The position numbers and the translations under genes are program-made. Source: DATGHS01 sp035307785 (lineage in GTDB: Bacteria; Planctomycetota; Planctomycetia; Gemmatales; Gemmataceae). Taken from it: 11,702 bases of DNA. Below, piece after piece: positions 5,141 to 11,702 of this stretch. Where the stretch lies: positions 1-11,702 of the forward strand of contig DATGHS010000045.1 of assembly GCA_035307785.1 (NCBI GenBank). Direction: 5' to 3'. How positions within the stretch are numbered: the stretch's first letter is position 1; each line of letters begins with the position of its first letter. The notes under the pieces were generated by a model that did no database searches, had not been told where the DNA came from, and saw only the letters and a program-made list of their open reading frames with translations.

Positions 5141-7021
5141 TCATTTCTTCTGTATCGGTGCCGCGGGAACTGGAGCAACATTCTCGAACTGGTTATACTG
5201 CCGGGTCTGACTGATGCCATAGTCGAAGAGCGCGTTGATGAATTTTGGAGTGGCCGCCCTGGCGTCCGGCACGCGCACTTGCAGGCGCAGCTGGTTCTCC
5301 TGCCGGCTCAAAGAAACTGCCAGTGGCGGCACGCTCTTCATGCTTTCAATGAAGGCCTTGCGCTCTTTCGTGGGGCCCTCGTCGGGCTTTGGAGCCGGGG
5401 CTCCCCCGCCGGGACCGAAGTCCTTGCGCACCACCGTCGGCTCCGACATCAGTTCCGGCAGCGTGGCGCCCCAATTCCAGATTCCCAGCACGCTCGATTG
5501 GTCATGGCCTTTCAGCGCGTCGGCCATCTTCGGATCGTTCAGCAGGCTGGTGGAAAGCTCGCCCTTGAGTGCCAGGGCCACAACTTTACGGTCCTGGCCA
5601 ACCACAATGGTGCTGCCATTGCGGCCGTAACACAGCGGTGTGCGCCACGGCAGATTGTTGCCCGGAAGCGAGCGCACTTTTTGGCCTTGCACCGTTTCTG
5701 TGATAGGATCGACCATGTCGCCCAGGGCAAAACTCATAAGACCGGGGATGGTCTCTTCCATTTTCTTGGCGCTGTCGGCATCGGCGGCGTGCAGCACGAA
5801 CATTGGCATCTCCGTACCGCCCTTGGGAAGCTCCACGCTGCTGGGCCGCATGACCGTGATGCCAGTCAGTTTGCCGAATATGTCTTTCGCCAGGGAGGTC
5901 TTCAGTTTCTCTTCCAGATCCTTGGCCATCTCGCTCGGCGTGGCGCCCGGTCCGCCGGCGGCCTTGAACATGGTATCGGCGGCGGCCAGCAGCTTGGGCC
6001 AAGTCTTGTCGCCATTGGCCAGAGCCAGCGACACGGCCAGGCTGGCATCTTTCGGCACCGTTTGAAAGGCAGACGGGGAAACCTTGCCCGAAGCCAGCAC
6101 GTCGAGCAGCAGGCTGTTTTCCTTCGAATCCAGTTGGGCCTGGACCTGCAGGTCCATATGGCCATTGGCAATGCGCAGCTTCCCCGCCGCGCTGCGGAAC
6201 GCTTTCAAGCTCTCGAATTCTTTGAATGCTTCGAACACCGCATTATCCGGCTCGCGGCGCTTCATGTCCTTGTCCACGAGATCGACGATAGCCCTCGGAT
6301 TGGCGTAAAAGAAGAGCCCTGACTTGCTCCGCAGTTCGGCGGCCTCCTTAAACCCGGCCACGCCGGCCAAACTTTGCTTTTGCTCCTTGCCCTTGAGCCG
6401 CGTGATGACATCGGCCACTGCGCTCTTGCTGCTGCCGATGACAATCATGCCCGGCATATTGGCGTAGCAAGCGGTTTCTTTCTCGTTGGCAGGTGCCGGA
6501 GCCGGCTGCGGCACTCCATTAGGCGTGAACTTGCGGAAAACGCGCGGATACTCGGTATACAAGGTCACGCCTTCCACCGTGCCGGCCGAGCGAACGTTGG
6601 CTTCACACAAGATCGTCCGCAAGACGAAGTTCGGCACGTTGCTCTCACCCGCCAACACGAAGCCGACGATTTCGGGTTGGTTATCCTTCCAGCCGGTCAT
6701 GGCCACTGCGCCGCCTTGAAAGCGCTTGACCTCGTTGATCGCCTCCGGGCTGAAGAACATAGTCGACATGCCTAATCCGAAAAACATGTTGTCGCCCTGT
6801 TTCTCTCGCAATTTGGCCAGGTAAGCCGGCAAATCGTCGATGACCGAACCTTTCATATAGCCCGCCAATTCCTGCGCGACCTCGGCCGGCTTCACCAGCT
6901 CCGCGTAAAACAATGTGTCGGGTGGGAACAGCTCGGCCGGGTCCTTTACCGGCGTTTGCGCCTGCAGGCCCGACGCCAGAAGCGCGACGGCCAGCGACGA
7001 CAGGAAGACGTTGCGGAGCAT
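5141..7021 (-). CDS. Large secreted protein, DUF3352-like, function unknown
   Basis: The product is 626 residues. It begins MLRNVFLSSLAVALLASGLQA, a clear signal peptide with likely cleavage after Ala21. The start at 7021 is set by GAGGAGGT just upstream; the frame stays open to 7510, but the extra residues are low-complexity and lack similarity. The mature N-terminus (DPAELFPPDTLFYAELVKPAEVAQELAG) resembles the opening of DUF3352-type proteins, which often read LPADTLAYVEV; membership is inferred by eye. Two proline/alanine-rich linkers occur, PQPAPAPANEKE in the first third and PGGGAPAPKPDEGP near the C-terminus. There are no membrane helices after the signal peptide, no metal-binding or protease motif, and few cysteines. 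It is probably exported across the inner membrane. The gene is divergent from the nucleotidyltransferase gene, with 125 bases between start codons, and ends in a terminator. Confidence 0.78.
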   Translation of the reverse strand: MLRNVFLSSLAVALLASGLQAQTPVKDPAELFPPDTLFYAELVKPAEVAQELAGYMKGSVIDDLPAYLAKLREKQGDNMFFGLGMSTMFFSPEAINEVKRFQGGAVAMTGWKDNQPEIVGFVLAGESNVPNFVLRTILCEANVRSAGTVEGVTLYTEYPRVFRKFTPNGVPQPAPAPANEKETACYANMPGMIVIGSSKSAVADVITRLKGKEQKQSLAGVAGFKEAAELRSKSGLFFYANPRAIVDLVDKDMKRREPDNAVFEAFKEFESLKAFRSAAGKLRIANGHMDLQVQAQLDSKENSLLLDVLASGKVSPSAFQTVPKDASLAVSLALANGDKTWPKLLAAADTMFKAAGGPGATPSEMAKDLEEKLKTSLAKDIFGKLTGITVMRPSSVELPKGGTEMPMFVLHAADADSAKKMEETIPGLMSFALGDMVDPITETVQGQKVRSLPGNNLPWRTPLCYGRNGSTIVVGQDRKVVALALKGELSTSLLNDPKMADALKGHDQSSVLGIWNWGATLPELMSEPTVVRKDFGPGGGAPAPKPDEGPTKERKAFIESMKSVPPLAVSLSRQENQLRLQVRVPDARAATPKFINALFDYGISQTRQYNQFENVAPVPAAPIQKK

Positions 7022-7025
7022 GGCG

Positions 7026-7033
7026 ACCTCCTC
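7026..7033 (-). promoter_or_regulatory. Ribosome binding site deciding the start of the DUF3352-like gene
   Basis: On the minus strand GAGGAGGT lies 4 bases before the ATG at 7021. Together with the signal peptide that begins there, it rules out the longer open frame reaching 7510, which runs across the divergent gene. Confidence 0.75.
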
Positions 7034-7146
7034 GGAGATTGGTGCGGGACTGAGGTCGATTTTCGCTGCGACGTGTGGCAAAAGCAAGTGCGTGGCCGAA
7101 TTATTGGCCGGCCATAGAAAACGGAGCGAAGGACGGAGAACCAGGT

Positions 7147-7752
7147 ATGGTCTTCGCATTGCTGCCGGCCGCGGGGCAAAGCTCACGCATGGGCCGGCCA
7201 AAGCTATCACTGCCGCTGGGCGACCGCACGATTCTGGAGCAGGTTGTGCGCACATTTCACGAAGGCGGCGTGCGCGAAGTGTTGGTCGTTTTGAACCCCG
7301 CCGGTGAGGAGCTAGCCGCGCTGGCCAAAAAAGCGGGAGCGCACGCGCTTGTTCTTGCTGACGCCACAGCGGACATGCGTGCGACCGTGGAGCATGGTCT
7401 CGACTGGCTCGAAGCGCGGTTCCGGCCGAAGCCGGACGATCTGTGGATGCTCTGCCCCGCCGATCATCCGGTGCTGGAAGCGGGCGTGATCCGCCAGTTG
7501 CTGACGGCATGGGAAAACCGCGGTGACAACGACATTCTGATTCCAGTCTGCAACGGCCAACGGGGCCATCCCGCCGTCATCGCCTGGCGCCACCACGGGG
7601 GCTTGCGCGCATTTTCGGTGGATTTGGGGCTGAACGTGTATTTGCGCCAGCACGCCGACCAGACGCTGGAAGTGCCGGTGAAAAGCGACTCGATACTCTT
7701 CGATCTCGATACGCCGGAGGATTATGTGCGCTTGCTGCAGCGATGGGAATAA
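7147..7752 (+). CDS. MobA/MocA-like nucleotidyltransferase
   Basis: The 201-residue product has the MobA-like NTP-transferase fold signature. The N-terminal nucleotide-binding loop reads LLPAAGQSSRMGRPK (5-19), followed by the usual LGDRTIL. PADHP (104-108) is at the position of the metal-binding Asp motif, often GDMP in MocA. GHP at 140-142 and FDLDTPED at 185-192 match the conserved downstream motifs of the MocA type, which transfers CMP or GMP to molybdopterin. The substrate here is uncertain: no molybdenum-cofactor or molybdoenzyme gene is nearby, and related enzymes act on sugar or polyol phosphates. The start at 7147 is preferred over 7075 because the signature begins there and GGAG lies 8 bases upstream. 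No signal peptide; cytoplasmic. It is divergent from the secreted protein gene and followed by a 288-base gap. Confidence 0.82.
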   Translation: MVFALLPAAGQSSRMGRPKLSLPLGDRTILEQVVRTFHEGGVREVLVVLNPAGEELAALAKKAGAHALVLADATADMRATVEHGLDWLEARFRPKPDDLWMLCPADHPVLEAGVIRQLLTAWENRGDNDILIPVCNGQRGHPAVIAWRHHGGLRAFSVDLGLNVYLRQHADQTLEVPVKSDSILFDLDTPEDYVRLLQRWE

Positions 7753-8040
7753 GAAAAAACGCGAACCTAAAAGCGTTAATCACGAAGACTGCGTGCGTTT
7801 CGCACAGCCGCTCTCCACTTGCGTCATCGTGGCCGCAGCCATTGACGACGCTACCGCTTTTCCCCGTTCCCCTTGACGGTTTTGCAATCTCTTTCAAAAT
7901 GAAGGAACAAAAGCGACGGTTGCTGCGTCAATAGATTGCGCTGCGGATGGTGTGAAGCCCGGACCGACCCGTCTTTGCTCCGGGCTGGGTGCGCCATGGC
8001 CCGGTGGCCCCGTCTTTCTCTCCTCCGAGTGAGTGTACTC
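7753..8040. other. Leader region before the TPR-like gene
   Basis: This 288-base stretch lies between the nucleotidyltransferase stop codon and the chosen start of the TPR-like gene. It contains a possible promoter near 7873-7900 and two overlapping inverted repeats (7956-7963 with 7979-7986, and 7980-7985 with 7999-8004) that cannot form together. The motif CCCGTCTTT occurs twice. The reading frame of the TPR-like gene is open through the last 105 bases, but the sequence there does not look like protein. No RNA gene was recognised. Confidence 0.45.
7873..7900 (+). promoter_or_regulatory. Weak candidate promoter for the TPR-like gene
   Basis: TTGACG (7873-7878) and CAAAAT (7895-7900) are 16 bases apart, 5 of 6 and 4 of 6 matches to the sigma-70 consensus. 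Transcription from here would give a leader of about 130 bases that includes the inverted repeats. Confidence 0.3.
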
Positions 8041-11000
8041 ATGCGAATGCTCCGCTTTTGGCTCCCAGCCGTGGCGCTAGTGCTTGGCCTTTCCGCTTTC
8101 GTTTGCGCCGAAGAGCCGTATATGGATTTGATCCGCGGCCTGCGAGCCCAGGGCGAGCCGCAGTTGGCTCTGGAATTGCTGCAAAAGCTCAACGAGAAAC
8201 CGCCACCGGAGTTGGCCACCACGTTGCAACTAGAGCTGGCCCGCACGCGCATGGAAATGGCGCTCCAGGAGAGCGAGGAAGGCAAGCGGCTGGCCATGTT
8301 CGCCCAGGCCCGCACGGAATTCGATAACTTCCTCAAGTTAAATCCCAATCACCCCTTGGCCCCGCAGGCCAGCTTCGAGATTGCCCGGCTCATTGCCTCG
8401 CAGGGCCGGGAACATTTGAATCGCGCCCGCAAACAGGAAGGCGACGTGACTGCCCAGAAGCAAGCGCTGAAAACCGCACGGCCGCTATTCCTGGATGCGG
8501 CCACCCGGCTGCAAGCCGCCGCCAAAGCAATCGAAGCGCAACTCGCGAAGTTCGCCAATCCATCCACGGCCGAGGAGAAGAACGCGGCCAAAGACCTCCA
8601 GCAAGCGCTCTTGCAAGCCCACCTCGAAGAGGGCATCAACAAATTCCAGTTGGCCCAGACCTTCGCCACCGACGTCGAAGTGCAGGACCGCGGCAAGGCG
8701 ATGGACGAGGCACTAAAGGTGCTTAGCAAGCTTTCCGGCGAAGATGTGAAGAGCCCGGTTTGCTGGCAGGCCCTGGCCTGGGTGGGCCGCTGCTACGCCG
8801 CCAATGAAGACTTCCCCAAGGCGGAAGAGGCGTACAAGAAGGTCATGGACGAAAAGGGTCCGTGGGCGGAAGTCGCGCAACGGCAAGCGTCATATTACTG
8901 GCTGCTGCTGAAAATGAAACAAGCGACGGCCCAGGCGATGCAGAAGGAGGAGGAAGCATGGCTGGCAAAGTACCGCTCCTACCGTCATTCGCCGGAAGGT
9001 TGCGGCGTGCTCTATTTGTTGGCCAGTAATCAAGAAGCACAGGCCGAACCTGGTATTAAACGCGATCCCAAGACCAAGCGGCCCGTCTCCGTCGGCGGCG
9101 ATGCGCTGGCTCGTTTGCGCGTGGCCGACCGGCTGCTCAAGGAACTGATCGAGTTTGAAAACGACTTCACCGAACGCGCTGCCACCAAGCGCATGCGCAT
9201 CATCCTGGCCATTGCCCTCGGCCAATCGAAAGAGCGCGATATTTACAAGGTCAATACCTTCGATGAATGCTACCTGCTTGCCCTCGTGGAACTGGCCGAC
9301 CTCAATGATTTCGTGAAGGATTCGAAGAAAAACGAAGATTTGAGCGAGGAAGCAGTCGCCAAACAGCGCAACACATACTACGCACGAGCGATTCGAGCGC
9401 TGGACCGGGCCTTAAGCCTGGTCAAGCCGTCGGATTCGCCCAAAGATGTGATCGAAGCAAAGCTGACCCGAATCTTTTGTAACCTTCAACTGAATCGCCT
9501 CTACGAGGCAGCGCTGCTCGGGGAAGACCTCGCTCGCACCAATACGAAATCGACGAAGGGCGCCCGCGCGGCCTTGTATTCACTCGACGCTTACAACCGG
9601 GTCATGGAAGACACGCAGAAGCGCGGCGACGTGAATCAGGACGAAGCGCGCACCGACCGCAACCAGGTCAAACGCATGGCCGAGTTCATGGAAGCCACCT
9701 GGCCCGACGACAGCGCCACCGATTTCGCCCGGCATTCGCTCGGCTCGCTAATGGAAAAGCAGGAACGGCACCTCGACGCGCTGGAAGCATTCTCACGCGT
9801 TACTTCATCGTACCTGGCGCTGGCCTCGTTGCGGCACCAGGAAGGCATTGCCTGTTATAACCTGATGCGAACGGAAAACGATCCGCGGGTGACCCCGGCC
9901 GTGAAAGCCAAGTGGTTCCTGCGCGTAACCGCCGACCTGGAAAAGATGCCCGACCTGGCGCAAGGAGCAGACCCGAACACCGCCCTGACCTATTGCCTCG
10001 CGAAAATACAACTCGGCCATCTTTATTTGCAGCGTGGCACCCAGTTATTGAAGGAAAGCACCGATGCAGCGCGGGCGGAATATGCGAAAGGCGTAAAGGT
10101 TGCGACCGACATGACGGCGGCCCTGCCGAAGTACACGACGTTGGTGGAAGAAAAAAAAACCGAGGTCGAATACGCGATCAAGGCTTTGAAGCTATACGCG
10201 CTTTACGGCGAAGTGTTCATTGCCGTTAAAGCGAACGACCATAAGGCAGCCGCCGAGTTGTACATGCCCGTGATCGACGACATCAAGAAGAACGGCATTC
10301 CGGAAGAAGACGTGGCCGACCGTTATCGCCGGGCCCTCGCTGATTTCTGCCAAATTGCGATTCGCAGCAGCATTCAGGCCGGCGACATTCCCCGCGCTCA
10401 GGATATCCTGAAATTGCTGGGCAAGATCAAGACCGGTGGGAATTCGTCCACGCCGCTCTTGCTCGTCTTGCGCGATGTTCAGTCCCAAGTGACCGAATTG
10501 CGCAAGACCGATCCCAAAACGCTCAAGGAATTGACGGATAAATTCGGGGCTTTTCTCGACGAATTGGCCAAGCAGACCGACTTGCCCAATGATGTGAAAA
10601 TCTCGTTGGCACAAGGATTCCACGATGTCGAGAAGTTCGCGCGCGCCCTCGAGATCCTTCGCGCGATTCCGAAGCCACCGCCGGTGCCCAAGCCGGCCAA
10701 TCCCACCAACCCCACGCAAGAGGAAAAAGACGCCATCGAGAAGGCGGAATTAGCAATTAGGAATTACCACTACGTGCAATTGCTGACGGTCCGGGCGTTG
10801 CGCGGCGAAGGCCGGCAATTGATGCCCAGCGACTTGAAAGACAAGGCTAAAATCAAGGTCGCTTATGCCAAACTCGACGAAGCCAAGAAACTGGTCGATG
10901 AAATCGTAGGCGATCAAAAAGTAAAGGGCTGGGCGTATCAAAGCATGGAAGTGCGACGCGAGTACATCTTCATTTTGGAAGACAAAAAACTTTATCGCGA

Positions 11001-11385
11001 CGCCATGTCGGCCTGGCAGCAAATGCAAGCCCCGTTCGCCAAGGAGCTTCCCGAAAAGGCCAAGAATGAAAAGGAAGAGCGCATTCGCACGGCCTATTTT
11101 GAGATCAAGTTCTATCAAATCCGGCTGGTATACAAGAGCAAGCTCGGCATTACCAAGGACGACGTGCGGGCGCAGGAAATCCGTAAGGTGGCCGACCAGA
11201 TCGTCAAGATCGAGCGCGATCCGCTTACTCTCGACATGGGCGGCGATTACGTGAAGAAGCTTTTCCAGGAATTGATCGACACCGAGGAGCCGCTCCGCAC
11301 CGCATACAAGGCGGTCGGCGGCAAGTTGCTGCTGAGTGACGAACCGCAAACGGCGCGCACTTCGACCGAGACTGGAAACAAATAA
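8041..11385 (+). CDS. Large exported TPR-like repeat protein
   Basis: The product is about 1114 residues. The N-terminus MRMLRFWLPAVALVLGLSAFVCA is a signal peptide with a probable cut after Ala23. The frame is open back to 7936, but only the 8041 start (or the ATG at 8047) puts the signal peptide at the N-terminus. The rest is almost wholly helical, rich in Ala, Leu, Glu and Lys, with recurrent TPR-like helix pairs such as NHPLAPQASFEIARLIAS, EDFPKAEEAYKKVM and RHLDALEAFSRVTSSYLALA. These suggest a periplasmic scaffold for protein contacts. No enzyme motif was seen. A proline-rich linker lies at about 877-891 (PKPPPVPKPANPTNPT). Directly after it, residues 903-909 (ELAIRNY) are encoded by three tandem heptamers, apparently an in-frame repeat insertion. 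No clear Shine-Dalgarno precedes the start. The next gene encodes another exported protein 75 bases downstream and probably belongs to the same unit. Confidence 0.8.
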   Translation: MRMLRFWLPAVALVLGLSAFVCAEEPYMDLIRGLRAQGEPQLALELLQKLNEKPPPELATTLQLELARTRMEMALQESEEGKRLAMFAQARTEFDNFLKLNPNHPLAPQASFEIARLIASQGREHLNRARKQEGDVTAQKQALKTARPLFLDAATRLQAAAKAIEAQLAKFANPSTAEEKNAAKDLQQALLQAHLEEGINKFQLAQTFATDVEVQDRGKAMDEALKVLSKLSGEDVKSPVCWQALAWVGRCYAANEDFPKAEEAYKKVMDEKGPWAEVAQRQASYYWLLLKMKQATAQAMQKEEEAWLAKYRSYRHSPEGCGVLYLLASNQEAQAEPGIKRDPKTKRPVSVGGDALARLRVADRLLKELIEFENDFTERAATKRMRIILAIALGQSKERDIYKVNTFDECYLLALVELADLNDFVKDSKKNEDLSEEAVAKQRNTYYARAIRALDRALSLVKPSDSPKDVIEAKLTRIFCNLQLNRLYEAALLGEDLARTNTKSTKGARAALYSLDAYNRVMEDTQKRGDVNQDEARTDRNQVKRMAEFMEATWPDDSATDFARHSLGSLMEKQERHLDALEAFSRVTSSYLALASLRHQEGIACYNLMRTENDPRVTPAVKAKWFLRVTADLEKMPDLAQGADPNTALTYCLAKIQLGHLYLQRGTQLLKESTDAARAEYAKGVKVATDMTAALPKYTTLVEEKKTEVEYAIKALKLYALYGEVFIAVKANDHKAAAELYMPVIDDIKKNGIPEEDVADRYRRALADFCQIAIRSSIQAGDIPRAQDILKLLGKIKTGGNSSTPLLLVLRDVQSQVTELRKTDPKTLKELTDKFGAFLDELAKQTDLPNDVKISLAQGFHDVEKFARALEILRAIPKPPPVPKPANPTNPTQEEKDAIEKAELAIRNYHYVQLLTVRALRGEGRQLMPSDLKDKAKIKVAYAKLDEAKKLVDEIVGDQKVKGWAYQSMEVRREYIFILEDKKLYRDAMSAWQQMQAPFAKELPEKAKNEKEERIRTAYFEIKFYQIRLVYKSKLGITKDDVRAQEIRKVADQIVKIERDPLTLDMGGDYVKKLFQELIDTEEPLRTAYKAVGGKLLLSDEPQTARTSTETGNK
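10747..10767 (+). repeat. Three tandem heptamers inside the TPR-like gene
   Basis: Units GAATTAG, CAATTAG and a third copy ending in C instead of G follow each other exactly at 10747-10767. The 21 bases equal 7 codons in frame (residues 903-909), so the reading frame is kept. They are AT-rich compared with the surrounding coding sequence and follow a proline-rich linker. No inverted partner is seen nearby. Confidence 0.65.
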
Positions 11386-11402
11386 CTTGACGCGCCGTTT
11401 GC

Positions 11403-11440
11403 GGCGAAGCAGGCTTTGCTTCGCCACATCCGGCTTTTTT
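11403..11440 (+). terminator. Terminator-like stem-loop between the TPR-like gene and its partner
   Basis: GGCGAAGCA (11403-11411) pairs perfectly with TGCTTCGCC (11417-11425) across a 5-base loop. A run of six T follows at 11435-11440, but 9 bases away from the stem, which is too far for a standard intrinsic terminator. A competing small hairpin, CGCCG with CGGCG (11393-11397 with 11402-11406), overlaps the left arm. It may reduce rather than block transcription into the next gene. Confidence 0.4.
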
Positions 11441-11460
11441 CTGCCCAAGGACATGCACCC

Positions 11461-11702
11461 ATGAAATTCCGTTTGACTGTACTGGCCTCATTGTTGCTGG
11501 CCGTCCCCGCGCTGGCCGAAGATGTTGTCACCTATCGCGATCGGACGGCAAAGCCGGAAAAAGTCGGCACCGTAAGCGGCACCGTCACCGACGAGACCGT
11601 CAACAGCATCAAGATCAAGCCGAACGTCGGGCCCGAGAAGGAAATCTCGGCGGCCGACATTATCGAGATCGTTTACACCGTTCCCGGCGCCATGCTGTTC
11701 GA
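11461..11702 (+). CDS. Exported protein of unknown function, N-terminal fragment
   Basis: The first 80 codons are inside the window; the gene runs off the right edge. MKFRLTVLASLLLAVPALA is a textbook signal peptide with cleavage after Ala19. The mature start EDVVTYRDRTAKPEKVGTVSGTVTDETVNSIKIKP looks like a small beta-rich domain: alternating hydrophobic and polar residues around a repeated GTVSGTVT pattern. It continues with PEKEISAADIIEIVYTVPGA. No family is named with confidence. AAGGA lies 9 bases before the ATG and supports the start. The gene follows the large TPR-like gene after 75 bases, so the two are likely co-transcribed and may work together at the envelope. It could continue into TPR-like repeats, which cannot be judged here. 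Confidence 0.75.
   Translation, partial: MKFRLTVLASLLLAVPALAEDVVTYRDRTAKPEKVGTVSGTVTDETVNSIKIKPNVGPEKEISAADIIEIVYTVPGAMLF

Noticed and set aside
5114..6322. A 402-codon plus-strand open frame opposite the DUF3352-like gene
   Set aside because: It is antisense to a gene with a signal peptide, strong ribosome binding site and terminator. Its translation is rich in His, Arg and Gln without any motif, typical of a GC-biased shadow frame.
7106..7115. TGGCCGGCCA palindrome in the divergent promoter region
   Set aside because: A 10-base palindrome of GGCC repeats is expected by chance in GC-rich DNA, and no second copy or operator context supports it.
7022..7510. N-terminal extension of the DUF3352-like protein to 7510
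   Set aside because: The extension overlaps the divergent nucleotidyltransferase gene and is Arg/Pro-rich without similarity. The signal peptide and GAGGAGGT mark 7021 as the start.
7936..8040. Upstream extension of the TPR-like gene to 7936
   Set aside because: It would bury the signal peptide 35 residues from the N-terminus, and the sequence consists of inverted repeats and low-complexity bases typical of a leader.

Overview
The window looks like chromosomal DNA of a member of the Planctomycetota. This is inferred from three things: long exported proteins of unknown function, a large secreted TPR-like protein followed by a small exported partner, and degenerate heptanucleotide repeats between genes. 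The closer placement (Gemmatales or Pirellulales-like) is a guess. No mobile element, CRISPR array, rRNA or tRNA gene was found.

Layout. Bases 1-1864 hold a minus-strand housekeeping cluster in the order def (peptide deformylase), fmt (methionyl-tRNA formyltransferase), miaB (tRNA methylthiotransferase, cut by the window edge). Def and Fmt act at opposite ends of the N-formylmethionine cycle and are often neighbours in bacteria. A roughly 300-base gap follows, then three plus-strand genes: a four-helix membrane protein with a helical N-terminal domain (2166-3011), a manganese-type superoxide dismutase (3096-3716) and a small glycine-rich lipoprotein (3882-4193). These converge on two minus-strand genes, a polytopic membrane protein (4301-5074) and a large secreted DUF3352-like protein (5141-7021). 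A nested perfect palindrome sits at the convergence point. Divergent from the secreted protein is a MobA/MocA-like nucleotidyltransferase (7147-7752). Next come a 1114-residue exported TPR-like protein (8041-11385) and the start of another exported protein (11461 to the window end), probably one transcription unit.

The genes do not form a recognisable new pathway. Most are housekeeping genes or lineage-specific envelope proteins. The most unusual signal is non-coding: three separate arrays of degenerate 7-base tandem repeats, each with a different unit. Two fold into long hairpins, one between def and fmt reaching into the fmt start codon and one just after the superoxide dismutase gene. The third lies in frame inside the TPR-like gene as a 21-base, 7-codon block. 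The cruciform-like palindrome at 4217-4272 is the other notable element. I found no convincing evidence for a previously undescribed multi-gene system here.
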